From the NCBI RefSeq assembly GCF_900114235.1, contig NZ_FOSJ01000006.1:1-64000 (forward strand): a stretch of DNA of 64,000 bases, in the 5' to 3' direction. Numbering within the stretch: the stretch's first letter is position 1; the number at the start of each line of letters is the position of its first letter. Shown here one piece after another: positions 21,728-30,723 of the stretch. The translations under genes and the position numbers were made by a program. Below the pieces are notes generated by a model. The model ran no database searches. It had not been told where the DNA came from and saw only the letters and a program-made list of their open reading frames with translations. Source of the DNA: Marinilactibacillus piezotolerans (GTDB lineage: Bacteria; Bacillota; Bacilli; Lactobacillales; Carnobacteriaceae_A).

Positions 21728-22693
21728 ATGACTAGAATCAAATGGGGAATAATTGGACTTGGCGGGATCGCTCATGATTTTGCAGCTTCATTTAAATCAG
21801 ATAACGCAGAACTCGCTGCCGTTGCTTCGAGAACGCTTCAAAAGGCCCAGGATTTCGCATCAGAATATAACGTTCCAAAAGCTTATGGACACTATGAAGC
21901 CCTTTGCTTCGATCCAGATATAGATATTATATACTTGGCAACACCTAATAGTCATCATGCAGAAAATATCAAGATGGCACTAAACGCCGGTAAACACGTC
22001 TTATGTGAAAAAGCCATGGTCATGAACAATACCCAACTTGAAGAAATATTAAGCTTGGCTGACGAAAAAAATCTGATTGTTGCTGAAGCAATGACGATTT
22101 ATCATATGCCTTTATTCAAACAGTTAAAATCCAGAATTGAAGCTGGAGAATTTGGCAAATTAAAAATGGTCAACGCAATGTTCGGAAGTCTTAAAGATAC
22201 TGACCCTTCTATGCGATTCTTCAATAAAGAGCTAGGCGGCGGAGCATTACTTGATATTGGTGTCTATGCCTTGTCATTCGTTCGCTACTTTTTAAGTAGC
22301 CAACCGACTGATTTACAAACAATGGTCAAACTATACGAAACCGGTGTTGATGAAATGAGTACCATTCAACTAAGTAATGATAAAAATGAATTGTCGACTG
22401 TTTCCTTATCCTTTAGAGGTAAAATGCCTAAACAAGGCGTCATCATCTGCGAAAATGCCTTTATTACTGTAATAAATTATCCTAGAGCAGATAAAGCAAT
22501 CATCACTTACCCAGATGGTACAACAGAAACTATCGAAGCTGGATCTTCAGCATCTGCTTTGTCTTATGAAGTACAGGATCTTTCTGACACTCTACTAAAT
22601 AAAGAAAACAAAACTTATATTGAGTTAACTAAAGATGTAACTGACCTCATGGACAAATCTGCAAAAGCCTGGGGAATGGATTTGACTAAATAA
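21728..22693 (+). CDS. Gfo/Idh/MocA family NAD(P)-dependent oxidoreductase
   Basis: The N-terminal Rossmann fold has GIIGLGGIAHDFA and the family signature EKAMVMNNTQLEEIL, in which Lys of the CEK motif is the usual catalytic or cofactor-contacting residue. The C-terminal alpha/beta domain has GGGALLDIGVYALSFVRYF. Such enzymes oxidise sugars, inositols or trans-dihydrodiols; the substrate cannot be told. I use the ATG at 21728 because AGGA ends six bases before it; the ATG at 21722 would touch the Shine-Dalgarno. The gene stands alone on the plus strand and shares a bidirectional terminator with the ABC permease. Confidence 0.88.
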   Translation: MTRIKWGIIGLGGIAHDFAASFKSDNAELAAVASRTLQKAQDFASEYNVPKAYGHYEALCFDPDIDIIYLATPNSHHAENIKMALNAGKHVLCEKAMVMNNTQLEEILSLADEKNLIVAEAMTIYHMPLFKQLKSRIEAGEFGKLKMVNAMFGSLKDTDPSMRFFNKELGGGALLDIGVYALSFVRYFLSSQPTDLQTMVKLYETGVDEMSTIQLSNDKNELSTVSLSFRGKMPKQGVIICENAFITVINYPRADKAIITYPDGTTETIEAGSSASALSYEVQDLSDTLLNKENKTYIELTKDVTDLMDKSAKAWGMDLTK

Positions 22694-22701
22694 AGATTAA
22701 T

Positions 22702-22742
22702 AAAAAAGATAGATGTCGTAATATACGACATCTATCTTTTTT
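22702..22742. terminator. Bidirectional terminator between convergent genes
   Basis: A 13-bp perfect stem (22708-22720 with 22724-22736) is flanked by six A on the left and six T on the right, so it can end transcripts from both sides: the oxidoreductase from the left and the ABC permease from the right. Confidence 0.92.
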
Positions 22743-22745
22743 AAT

Positions 22746-25700
22746 TTACTCTTGTGCTTTTAAAGCTTCTATCATGTCAATAAATTTCAGTTTGAAATGC
22801 ATCAAGATCATCACTAATCCCGAGAATAGGAAAGTAAGTAATCCTGAGAATAAGAAACTAGTAAAGTTGATCTGACGACTAAATCTCATTACATCAATTT
22901 CTGCAGTCTGTAAGACAAACCGCTGCATAATGACACCTAGACCAAGTCCGAATATGATTCCCATCAAAGTCAATACAAGGTTTTCTCTATAAACATACAT
23001 CGTTACTTCTTTATCATAGAAACCAAGTACTTTAATCGTAGATAGTTCTCTTTCTCTTTCCGAAACATTAATATTAGTTAAGTTATACAAAACAATAAAC
23101 GCTAAAGTGGCAGCTGATATGATAATGACTAGTGTTACCACATCTAAACTATCTAAAGAACCTTGCATGGTATCATAGATTGCAGAAACAAAAACTACCC
23201 CTTGAACCGCTTCTTCTGCATTTAAAACTTCCCCGATTTCATCGTCATTAATCGTTTCGGTATTATACTTCAATAACCTAGTATTATAAACAGGAGATTT
23301 TTCTGTAGCCTTCTCATAAGCTTCTGGAGACATATAGACATAATGCTGGAAATAATGTTCTACGATTCCTTTAACTTCTACTTCATATACTTCTTGGTCA
23401 TCTCCATCAATTTGAATCGTATCCCCTTCAGAAACGTTCAATAGATCAGCTAACTTCTGAGTTATAATCCCTCCCTCTTCAGGAAGGTCATAGATTTTAT
23501 CTGATTCATCCTTATCTTTAAGAACAACATATTCATTCATTTCGCTAGCATCTTCTGGAACGAATACGTTGACATCCTGACGATTTTCACCTACTTCTGC
23601 TGTAAAGGTGTTCTGCTCCACTTCTATGCTGCTGTCGATTTCTTCAATATTTTCTAGAGTATCTATATAGTCTGTTCTATCACTATCATCAGCATTCGTG
23701 TTTTCTGAAACGATTGCTTGATACTGATTGATTTCTCCATACTGGATACTGCCGATATTTGAAATAGAGTCAGACAAGCCAAATCCTGTTAATAAAAGTG
23801 CCGTACATCCTGCTACTCCAATAATCGTCATTAACATGCGACCTTTATATCGGAATAAATTTCTTGATGCAACTTTTTGAGTAAAGCTAAATCGATTCCA
23901 CAAGAAAGGAATCCTTTCAAGTATAATCCTTTTCCCTTTTTTAGGGGATTTTGGTCTTAGTAAATCTGATGCATTACTTTGTAGAGAAATGCGTACTGAT
24001 ACTAAAGTTGCTAATCCTGTAGCACATAGTGAAGCAATTAATGAGATTATTGAAAAGCCCCAATAAAATTGTATGCCTATATCTGGAAGATTATATAACG
24101 ATCCATAAGCATCCATGATAACAGATGGAAAGACCCAATAACCTAACCCTAACCCAATTCCAGCTCCAACTATTGTAGCCAGAAAAGCATAAACAAAATA
24201 TTTTGTTGAGATATCTTTATTAGTGTAGCCGAGAGCCTTCATTGTGCCAATTTGATTTCGTCCTTCATCTACCATTCTGGTCATGGTAGTCAACGAAATC
24301 AATGCAGCGAGCAGAAAGAAAAATACTGGGAATATTTGAGCAATGGCACTGATTCTCTCTGAATTTTCTCCATATTCTTCATAACCGGCAAAGTAAGTAC
24401 GATCATTAACTAAATATTTAGGTGCTTGCAGATTATTTAATTCATCTTGAGCCTCTTCTAATTCTGTTCTAGCATCATTGATCTCAGTCTCTGCTTCTTC
24501 TCGTTCGCTATCAAAAGTTTCAAGCCCTTCTTGATACTCTGCTTCTCCATTTTCAAGCTCAGCTTGAGCTTCGGCAAGTTCTGCTCTACCATTTTCCAGT
24601 TCTGACTCAAGTGTAGCTTCCGCTTCTTCAAGTTGTTGTTCACCAGAGTTCAGCTCAGCTTCTTGGCTTTCAATTTCTGCTAACCCGGCGTTTACCTCTT
24701 GTTGAGACTGGTCAAGTTCAGCTTCTGCATCTGCTAGTTCTTGACGTCCTTGAGCAATTTCTTGTTCTGCTGCTGCTAACTCCTGAGCTTGTGCAGCTAA
24801 TTGCGCTCTATTATTTGCTATTTCCTGGCGGGCAGCTTCTACTTGTGCTTCCGGTAATTGCGGCGTATTTGCTTCTAATTCCTGCTCAGCAGCTTCTAGT
24901 TCTTGTCGAGCACTTTCAATCTGCTCTCTGCCTGCTGCAATTTCCTGTTCTGAGCTAGTTATTTCAGCTGCTGCTGCTTCGCGACGAGCTTCTAGTTCTT
25001 CTCTTCCGGCATCGATCTGGGATTGTGCATTTTCAAGTTCTGCTTTACCTTCGGCGATCTGTTCTTTTCCTTGCTCAATTTCATTTCTTCTAGAATCAAT
25101 TTCAGCACGTGCTTCCGCTTCTTTTTCTTCTAGTTCAGCAAGCCCTTCATTATAAGCCGCCTGTCCTTCGTCCAATTCTGTTCTAGCATCTTCTAATTCT
25201 GTTTCAGCTTCATCTAACTCTGCTTGAGCTGATTCAATTTCTTCATAGCCATTGTCGATTTCTTCTTGACCATCTTCTTTGATCGAAGCCAATCGTTCTT
25301 GCGGTCTATCTTCTACTAACGCTTCTAACTCATTTGCTTTTTCTTCGATAAAAGCATCATATTCATCACTATAAGCTTGATACTGACTGGCTTCATCATA
25401 TTTAACAAATGTCTCTGTCCGGTAATCCAGATTGAAATCATCTTCTAGAATGACTGAAAATCCATCTAACGTTCCTGATCCTACTTGAGTACTTCCCCGA
25501 TTATTACTCTCTACATAAAGAGGGCTTTTCACAAATCCAACAATTTCATAGTTAAGTTGGTTGAATTTATCTTCGTAGGCTTCATCTGTTCCTTCTTCAA
25601 GCTGAATAGTGTCGCCAATTTGAAAGTCTTTTCTATAAGTTGCTGTTGAATCTAATGCAATTTCTCCAGACTTTTCTGGTAAGCGACCCTCTAAAATCGT

Positions 25701-26054
25701 ATATTCATTTAACTGTTGATTCTTGTCAGAATCCATTCCGTATATTTTAGAAGTAATACCACTGCTGTTTAAAACCACATCAGTTGAATAGTAAGATTCT
25801 ACAGTAGCATCCTCTACCGTATTCAACAACTCAATATCTTCATCATTTAATCCCATAGTAGAAAGTACTTGAAAATCCATCAAATCATGATTTTCATAAT
25901 ATTCATCTGCAGTTTTGATCATAACAGGCCCAGTCGCACTAATTCCGGCAAAGAACGCTACCCCTAGTAAAATGATTGCTAAAATCGATAGAAATCGTGT
26001 TTTTGTTTTCCAAATTTCTCTAAAAGTATCTTTCCATAAAGCTGTTTTTTTCAA
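22746..26054 (-). CDS. ABC transporter permease with large extracellular coiled coil (FtsX/MacB-like)
   Basis: One N-terminal transmembrane helix (about 17-40) is followed by an extracellular domain and a very long Glu/Ala-rich coiled coil (about residues 255-540). Then come an FtsX domain with three helices (about 575-700), another helix near 745, a second extracellular domain and a second FtsX domain (about 960-1095). With the ATPase at 26120 it forms a type VII (MacB-like) transporter, which normally transmits force or exports peptides or lipids instead of importing nutrients. The first in-frame ATG (26060) abuts GAGGA, so the TTG at 26054 with six-base spacing is preferred. The cargo is unknown. 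Confidence 0.88.
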   Translation of the reverse strand: MKKTALWKDTFREIWKTKTRFLSILAIILLGVAFFAGISATGPVMIKTADEYYENHDLMDFQVLSTMGLNDEDIELLNTVEDATVESYYSTDVVLNSSGITSKIYGMDSDKNQQLNEYTILEGRLPEKSGEIALDSTATYRKDFQIGDTIQLEEGTDEAYEDKFNQLNYEIVGFVKSPLYVESNNRGSTQVGSGTLDGFSVILEDDFNLDYRTETFVKYDEASQYQAYSDEYDAFIEEKANELEALVEDRPQERLASIKEDGQEEIDNGYEEIESAQAELDEAETELEDARTELDEGQAAYNEGLAELEEKEAEARAEIDSRRNEIEQGKEQIAEGKAELENAQSQIDAGREELEARREAAAAEITSSEQEIAAGREQIESARQELEAAEQELEANTPQLPEAQVEAARQEIANNRAQLAAQAQELAAAEQEIAQGRQELADAEAELDQSQQEVNAGLAEIESQEAELNSGEQQLEEAEATLESELENGRAELAEAQAELENGEAEYQEGLETFDSEREEAETEINDARTELEEAQDELNNLQAPKYLVNDRTYFAGYEEYGENSERISAIAQIFPVFFFLLAALISLTTMTRMVDEGRNQIGTMKALGYTNKDISTKYFVYAFLATIVGAGIGLGLGYWVFPSVIMDAYGSLYNLPDIGIQFYWGFSIISLIASLCATGLATLVSVRISLQSNASDLLRPKSPKKGKRIILERIPFLWNRFSFTQKVASRNLFRYKGRMLMTIIGVAGCTALLLTGFGLSDSISNIGSIQYGEINQYQAIVSENTNADDSDRTDYIDTLENIEEIDSSIEVEQNTFTAEVGENRQDVNVFVPEDASEMNEYVVLKDKDESDKIYDLPEEGGIITQKLADLLNVSEGDTIQIDGDDQEVYEVEVKGIVEHYFQHYVYMSPEAYEKATEKSPVYNTRLLKYNTETINDDEIGEVLNAEEAVQGVVFVSAIYDTMQGSLDSLDVVTLVIIISAATLAFIVLYNLTNINVSERERELSTIKVLGFYDKEVTMYVYRENLVLTLMGIIFGLGLGVIMQRFVLQTAEIDVMRFSRQINFTSFLFSGLLTFLFSGLVMILMHFKLKFIDMIEALKAQE

Positions 26055-26119
26055 TTCCATTCCTCATTTAAGTTGTATTCATTCACGGATCAGGTCAACA
26101 TATTCGTTTTGCTTTTATT

Positions 26120-26824
26120 TCACCACTCAATATCGTGTACTGGAGTAGGCTGCTCATTCACTGTCATACTTCTTACTTTAGCATTATTGATATCAATTAC
26201 CCTATCAGCCATTGGAGCAATTGCTCGATTATGTGTAATTACAACAACTGTTGCACCGTATTCTTCTTTAGATTTGTTTAAAATTTCCAATACTTTTTTT
26301 CCTGTTTCATAATCTAATGCTCCCGTTGGCTCATCACATAAAAGCAATTTAGGCTGCTTAGCAAGTGCTCGAGCAATTGCAACTCGTTGTTGTTCACCAC
26401 CAGATAGCTGTGCTGGGAAATTATCCATTCTATCTTCAAGTCCAACGCTCTTCAATACTTCAGCAGCATCAAGTGCATCTGGTGAAATCTCTGCAGCCAG
26501 CTCTACATTTTCTTTCGCTGTAAGATTAGGAATCAAATTATAATTCTGGAATACAAAACCAACATCATCTCGTCTATATTTAGTTAATTTTTTTTCATTA
26601 AATCCAACAATATTCGTACCATCAATAATAACTTCACCCTCGTCAGCTGAATCCATGCCACCTAAGATATTCAATACAGTCGTTTTCCCCGCCCCACTCG
26701 GACCTACTATCACAGCAAATTCATGTTGCTCTACATGGAAAGTTATGCCATTATTAGCAACAACTGTTGTTTCGCCTGATATATATCTTTTGTATTCTTC
26801 TTTCACGGTAATATAAGCACTCAT
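26120..26824 (-). CDS. ABC transporter ATP-binding protein (MacB/LolD type)
   Basis: All ATPase motifs are intact: Walker [11 protein letters not shown]-loop [17 protein letters not shown], signature [16 protein letters not shown], Walker [13 protein letters not shown] and switch His in VITHNRAI. The EPTGALD ending is typical of the MacB/LolD class that pairs with FtsX-like permeases. It is encoded 65 bp before the permease gene in the same direction, and the two very probably form one transporter. GAGAGGA precedes the ATG. The short C-terminus after the H-loop is normal for the class. Confidence 0.95.
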   Translation of the reverse strand: MSAYITVKEEYKRYISGETTVVANNGITFHVEQHEFAVIVGPSGAGKTTVLNILGGMDSADEGEVIIDGTNIVGFNEKKLTKYRRDDVGFVFQNYNLIPNLTAKENVELAAEISPDALDAAEVLKSVGLEDRMDNFPAQLSGGEQQRVAIARALAKQPKLLLCDEPTGALDYETGKKVLEILNKSKEEYGATVVVITHNRAIAPMADRVIDINNAKVRSMTVNEQPTPVHDIEW

Positions 26825-26934
26825 ACATTTTTCCTCTCTATTATTCTCTTACTATATATTAGCACAGCCTCTGAAGAACTTGTACCCAGTATATTTTTCA
26901 TCATATTTTCTTCACAAAAACGTCAGAGTTCCAA

Positions 26935-26972
26935 AATAAAAAGCCAGTAAAGTTATCCATACTCTACTGGCT
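26935..26972 (-). terminator. Terminator after the rRNA methyltransferase gene
   Basis: An 8-bp stem AGCCAGTA/TACTGGCT (26942-26949 with 26965-26972) is followed on the minus strand by TTTTATTTT. It lies 21 bases after the stop codon of the gene ending at 26993. Confidence 0.7.
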
Positions 26973-26992
26973 CTTTGAAGTTAAGGTTTAAC

Positions 26993-28171
26993 TTAGCTGG
27001 TTTTCTCTAAGACCATGACTTTAAGATAATCACTTTCTGGATACTGTTCATTTGTTTTAAAATCTTCTGGCAATCCATACTCTTCAAGTAAATAGGCATC
27101 TACTTGTTCTTTGTCAAATGCTTCATTAATCATTTGATAGAAATCATCTCTACTTAATTTCCAAGTATTTGTTGAAGCAATTAATATACCGTTATCCGCT
27201 AAGATTTCTAATGCCTCTTGTACTAAGCCTACATAATCTTTTTCTACGCTGAAGGTACGTTTTTTTGTACGTGCAAAAGTGGGCGGATCTAAAATAATAA
27301 TATCAAATTTCAAATCATGCTTTTTTGCGTAATCTAGATAATCAAAGACATCAATTATTCGAATCTCATGATCATCAGGATTTAGTCCATTAACTTTAAA
27401 TTGTTCGATCGTTTTAGATTTACTTCGCTTTGCAGCATCAACGTTAACTGTCTTGATAGCCCCGCCCATAGCTGCGGCTACAGAAAATGCTCCGGTATAA
27501 CTGAAAGTATTTAGAATCTTTTTACCAGTTCCCCATTCTTCCATGAGTTTGCGACGAACGTTTCTCTGATCTAAAAAAATCCCAGTCATCCAACCTTCAT
27601 TGATATAAGTTGCATACTGAATACCGTTTTCTTTAATTAATAAAGGTTCAGGAGGCATTTCACCAGAAACATGTCGTGATTGGATATCTGCATTTTTAAA
27701 GCGTACTTTTTCAATTATTCCTTTAAAGTCAGGTATAGCAATCTTAAATGCTTGATAAATTTGTTCACGATGGCTATAAATTCCTTGATTAAACCATGAG
27801 AAAATGTAAAAACCATCGTAGTAATCAATTGTTATACCACCGATTCCATCACCAGATGCATTAAATAGACGAAACGCATTTGTAGAATCGTCTGCATAGT
27901 AAGCTGTTCTAGCATCACGTGCCATTCGGAAGTGTCGGTCATAGAAGTTAGAATCAATTGGTTCATCTTTATCAGTTGTAAGAACCCATCCTACTGTACG
28001 ATCTTCTTCACCAAGATATCCTTTACCAATAAAGTTATTATTTTGATCAGTGATTTCAACAAACTCACCTTCTATTACATCGCCCATTGTTTTAAAATCA
28101 TATTCTTCTAAAGCTTGATATCCTTTTTTTAGGCGATTAGCTGCTAGTGTTTTTACTTTTAATTTTCTCAC
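26993..28171 (-). CDS. Class I SAM-dependent rRNA methyltransferase, RlmI-like
   Basis: An N-terminal PUA RNA-binding domain (about 1-75, with GDVIEGEFVEI and GKGYLG) is followed by a central EEHEE-like part and a Rossmann methyltransferase domain (about 190-392) with LNTFSYTGAFSVAAA and the catalytic-site motif IILDPPTFAR. E. coli RlmI methylates C5 of C1962 in 23S rRNA; the B. subtilis relative is YwbD. A catalytic Cys as in other m5C enzymes is not obvious: no cysteine occurs in the protein, so the product base should be treated as uncertain. It starts at GTG with AAAGGAG. It lies downstream of ltaS but behind a terminator. Confidence 0.85.
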   Translation of the reverse strand: MRKLKVKTLAANRLKKGYQALEEYDFKTMGDVIEGEFVEITDQNNNFIGKGYLGEEDRTVGWVLTTDKDEPIDSNFYDRHFRMARDARTAYYADDSTNAFRLFNASGDGIGGITIDYYDGFYIFSWFNQGIYSHREQIYQAFKIAIPDFKGIIEKVRFKNADIQSRHVSGEMPPEPLLIKENGIQYATYINEGWMTGIFLDQRNVRRKLMEEWGTGKKILNTFSYTGAFSVAAAMGGAIKTVNVDAAKRSKSKTIEQFKVNGLNPDDHEIRIIDVFDYLDYAKKHDLKFDIIILDPPTFARTKKRTFSVEKDYVGLVQEALEILADNGILIASTNTWKLSRDDFYQMINEAFDKEQVDAYLLEEYGLPEDFKTNEQYPESDYLKVMVLEKTS

Positions 28172-28256
28172 TCTTCTACTCCTTTACTATCTTTATCGGA
28201 TAGTTTATGGTGATTCTCATTATAACATAACTTTTGCTAATTTTATTACCCCATGT

Positions 28257-28297
28257 AAAAAGGTGAATGTCAGACTACTATTTGACATCCACCTTTT
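28257..28297 (-). terminator. Terminator after ltaS
   Basis: A stem of about 14 bp with one mismatch (28258-28271 with 28283-28296, AAAGGTGAATGTCA against TGACATCCACCTTT) starts five bases after the ltaS stop. It has short T runs on both sides. Confidence 0.75.
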
Positions 28298-28301
28298 ATT
28301 A

Positions 28302-30482
28302 TCATTCAGTTGTTTCAGATGCATCCATTTCTTCTGAATTACTTGAATTGTCAGTATTTGAAGTTCCTTCTGAATCATCTTGATCATCTGGAGTATCTTC
28401 CGACAATTCTGGAGCGTCTGTTTCATATAAATCTGCTGTAGACTGTCCGCCATTCATTTCAATCAAGCTTGTACTTCTAAGCGGATCATTCTCTAATACT
28501 TCTAGCTGATCACTATAAATATAGTCATTGCGTTCAACATCACTAAATGATTCCGGGGTATAGAAGCGCAGCAAGTCCATCATCATTAAATCGTCTGATA
28601 ATGATAACTCTCGTGTAGCTTCCACTTTTATTTCATTTAAATCAGCTAATTCTTCTTCAGATAAACTATCCTGGATTTCTTCGCCTGTATCATTATCATA
28701 AATACTTTGGCCAATAAACGAATAGTCATCTGTAACGACGTTTCCGTTTCGGAAAGGAATTGCATCATCATGCTCATCTGAAAGAATGTCTTGCCCCATA
28801 AATAGATAATCATCTGTTTCAAGTCCTAATAAATGCATTAAAGTTGGTAACATATCGACTTGTCCACTAACCTTATGAGATACTTCTCCATTTTCTGCAC
28901 CTGGTACATGAATGATCATAGGTACTTTCTGCATTTGAGTATTCTCGAAGTCTCCCCACTCTTCTGGATCTTCACCCAGTAATGAAGCAAGATGAGGATT
29001 TCTCATATTAGAAATACCATAATGATCTCCATAAAGCACAATGATTGAGTTATCATATAGTCCTGATTCTTTTAAATAGTTAAAGAATTCTTCAATAGCC
29101 TGATCAGCATAATTCGCTGTAGCAAAATACTGATTAATTGTTTCATCATCTGTTTGAGCAGTAGGGAACCCAGCATTCTGCTCATCCAGTGGATAAGGGA
29201 AGTGGTTCGTTACAGTAATAAATTTAGAATAAAACGGTTGTGGTAACTGCTCTAGATATTGAACAGACTCATCAAAGAATAATTTATCTTTTAATCCGTA
29301 TTCCATAGAGTTATCGCCAGATACATCATAAAAAGCTGAATCGAAGAAATAATCGTAACCGAACTGTTGGTAAGTGTCATTTCTGTTCCAGAAAGATCCA
29401 ACATTGCCATGGAAAGCTGCAGAAGTATATCCAGCTTCCTGTTTAAGAATATTTGGTGCTGCATGGAATGTATTTGTGGAACCAAGTGTTTGGAATGCAC
29501 TTCCTTGAGGCAATCCATATAAAGAATTTTCTCCCAATATTTCTGCATCAGAAGTTTTTCCTTGACCTACTTGATGATAGAAATTATCGAAGCTATAGGA
29601 TGATTCATCATGAAATAAGCTGTTTACAAAGGGCATGACTTCATGCATTTCACCGTTTTCATCTTCTAATTCATAATCAATCAGAAACTGCTGAACACTC
29701 TCCATTGCTATGACAATTACGTTGCGTCCTTCAGCTTCCCCGAAATATTCAGGGTTCGGTGCCGCATGATTCTCTTCAGCAAAATCAACAATATCAACTA
29801 AATTAGATTCATCTGCACTAGCCCGGACATGATTGTTCTGAGCAGTCTGGAAAGCATCGTAAGCTGTAAAGAAGTTCAAACCAAGGTATTTCACAATATA
29901 GTTACGATCGAAAGTTCTAACTAATAACTGCGGTCTGTTACTTTCGGCAAGAGCTAAGTTACCTGCAAATAATGCGACTCCTAAAACGGTCGTTGCAACT
30001 GCATAGCGTTTTTTTAATGGACGATTATCCATTTTGATAGGTGATTTTTTCTTATATAGAATTGCAACGAGTAAAATGATGAAATCCATCCAATAGAAAA
30101 TATCCCAAGGTCTCATCATAGCAGCTGTTGAAGAAACAACCGCTCCAGAAACATTATTTGATCCTAATAATATATTCATTGTAAGAAAATCACTAAATTC
30201 TCTATAAAACATAACGTTAAAATACAATATCATCGAAGCAATCGCCATTACAATAAATAGGGCAATATATGCTCGTTTAGTCTTTTTAAAGTAGAGTGCA
30301 ATAGAGAACAGAATAACTGTAAATGCTATTGGATTGATCAGTAAGATAAAATGCTGGATTGCACCAGATACACCTAGGTTAAATTCTACCAAATAGACTA
30401 GGTAGGTCTTTAACCAAAACAAAATACTGGCTAATCCGAAAAATCCAATTCTTGTATTTAATAAATTTTTAACTTTAGACAT
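28302..30482 (-). CDS. ltaS: Lipoteichoic acid synthase LtaS (LTA synthase family)
   Basis: The enzyme polymerises glycerol phosphate from phosphatidylglycerol onto a glycolipid to make lipoteichoic acid, releasing diacylglycerol that DagK recycles. Five transmembrane helices (about residues 12-180) precede an extracellular sulfatase-fold domain. Glu261 in AMESVQQF, Thr310 in GQGKTSDAE and Asp486-His487 in LYGDHYG correspond to the metal and nucleophile residues of S. aureus LtaS. The C-terminus ends in an unusual 50-residue tail rich in Asp, Glu, Ser and Thr. The ATG at 30482 has AGGAGG nine bases upstream; a longer frame to 30548 has no ribosome binding site. Confidence 0.95.
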   Translation of the reverse strand: MSKVKNLLNTRIGFFGLASILFWLKTYLVYLVEFNLGVSGAIQHFILLINPIAFTVILFSIALYFKKTKRAYIALFIVMAIASMILYFNVMFYREFSDFLTMNILLGSNNVSGAVVSSTAAMMRPWDIFYWMDFIILLVAILYKKKSPIKMDNRPLKKRYAVATTVLGVALFAGNLALAESNRPQLLVRTFDRNYIVKYLGLNFFTAYDAFQTAQNNHVRASADESNLVDIVDFAEENHAAPNPEYFGEAEGRNVIVIAMESVQQFLIDYELEDENGEMHEVMPFVNSLFHDESSYSFDNFYHQVGQGKTSDAEILGENSLYGLPQGSAFQTLGSTNTFHAAPNILKQEAGYTSAAFHGNVGSFWNRNDTYQQFGYDYFFDSAFYDVSGDNSMEYGLKDKLFFDESVQYLEQLPQPFYSKFITVTNHFPYPLDEQNAGFPTAQTDDETINQYFATANYADQAIEEFFNYLKESGLYDNSIIVLYGDHYGISNMRNPHLASLLGEDPEEWGDFENTQMQKVPMIIHVPGAENGEVSHKVSGQVDMLPTLMHLLGLETDDYLFMGQDILSDEHDDAIPFRNGNVVTDDYSFIGQSIYDNDTGEEIQDSLSEEELADLNEIKVEATRELSLSDDLMMMDLLRFYTPESFSDVERNDYIYSDQLEVLENDPLRSTSLIEMNGGQSTADLYETDAPELSEDTPDDQDDSEGTSNTDNSSNSEEMDASETTE

Positions 30483-30564
30483 GAATATGCCTCCTATTAT
30501 TTCTGCAATACCTAAAACATCAGTATACTTTTTGTTGTTTAGTAACATTATTAATCTCTAGGAC

Positions 30565-30593
30565 ATTTTACATTAAATTTACATAGAAGGCAA
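30565..30593 (-). promoter_or_regulatory. Probable ltaS promoter
   Basis: On the minus strand TTGCCT (complement of 30588-30593) and TAAAAT (complement of 30565-30570) are 17 bases apart, about 80 bases before the ltaS start. The surrounding leader is A+T-rich. Confidence 0.5.
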
Positions 30594-30665
30594 ATGTTGA
30601 AACCATGTAAATTCAAGTATTAAAATAATAAAGAAATCAAGCATTGATAAGGGAAAAAAGTCCAC

Positions 30666-30694
30666 AAACCCTTATATTATTACTATAAGGGTTT
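30666..30694 (-). terminator. Weak terminator after the histidine kinase gene
   Basis: An 11-bp stem AAACCCTTATA/TATAAGGGTTT (30666-30676 with 30684-30694) lies 30 bases after the kinase stop. The T run on the minus strand starts only after six more bases (GTGGAC), so its strength is uncertain. Confidence 0.5.
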
Positions 30695-30723
30695 GAAGAC
30701 TTAAGATATTATTAAACTTTTAA

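Noticed and set aside
24458-24643. Open frame inside the ABC permease coiled coil
   Set aside because: It is a frame-shifted reading of the repetitive Glu/Ala coding region and not a separate gene.
24430-25300. Apparent tandem DNA repeats in the permease gene
   Set aside because: The similarity comes from the biased heptad codons of a coiled coil; no unit is exactly repeated, so it is not a true tandem repeat or CRISPR-like array.
28220-28453. Open frame of 77 codons overlapping the end of ltaS
   Set aside because: It lies on the same strand in another frame across the ltaS tail and its terminator, with no start signals; it is a shadow.
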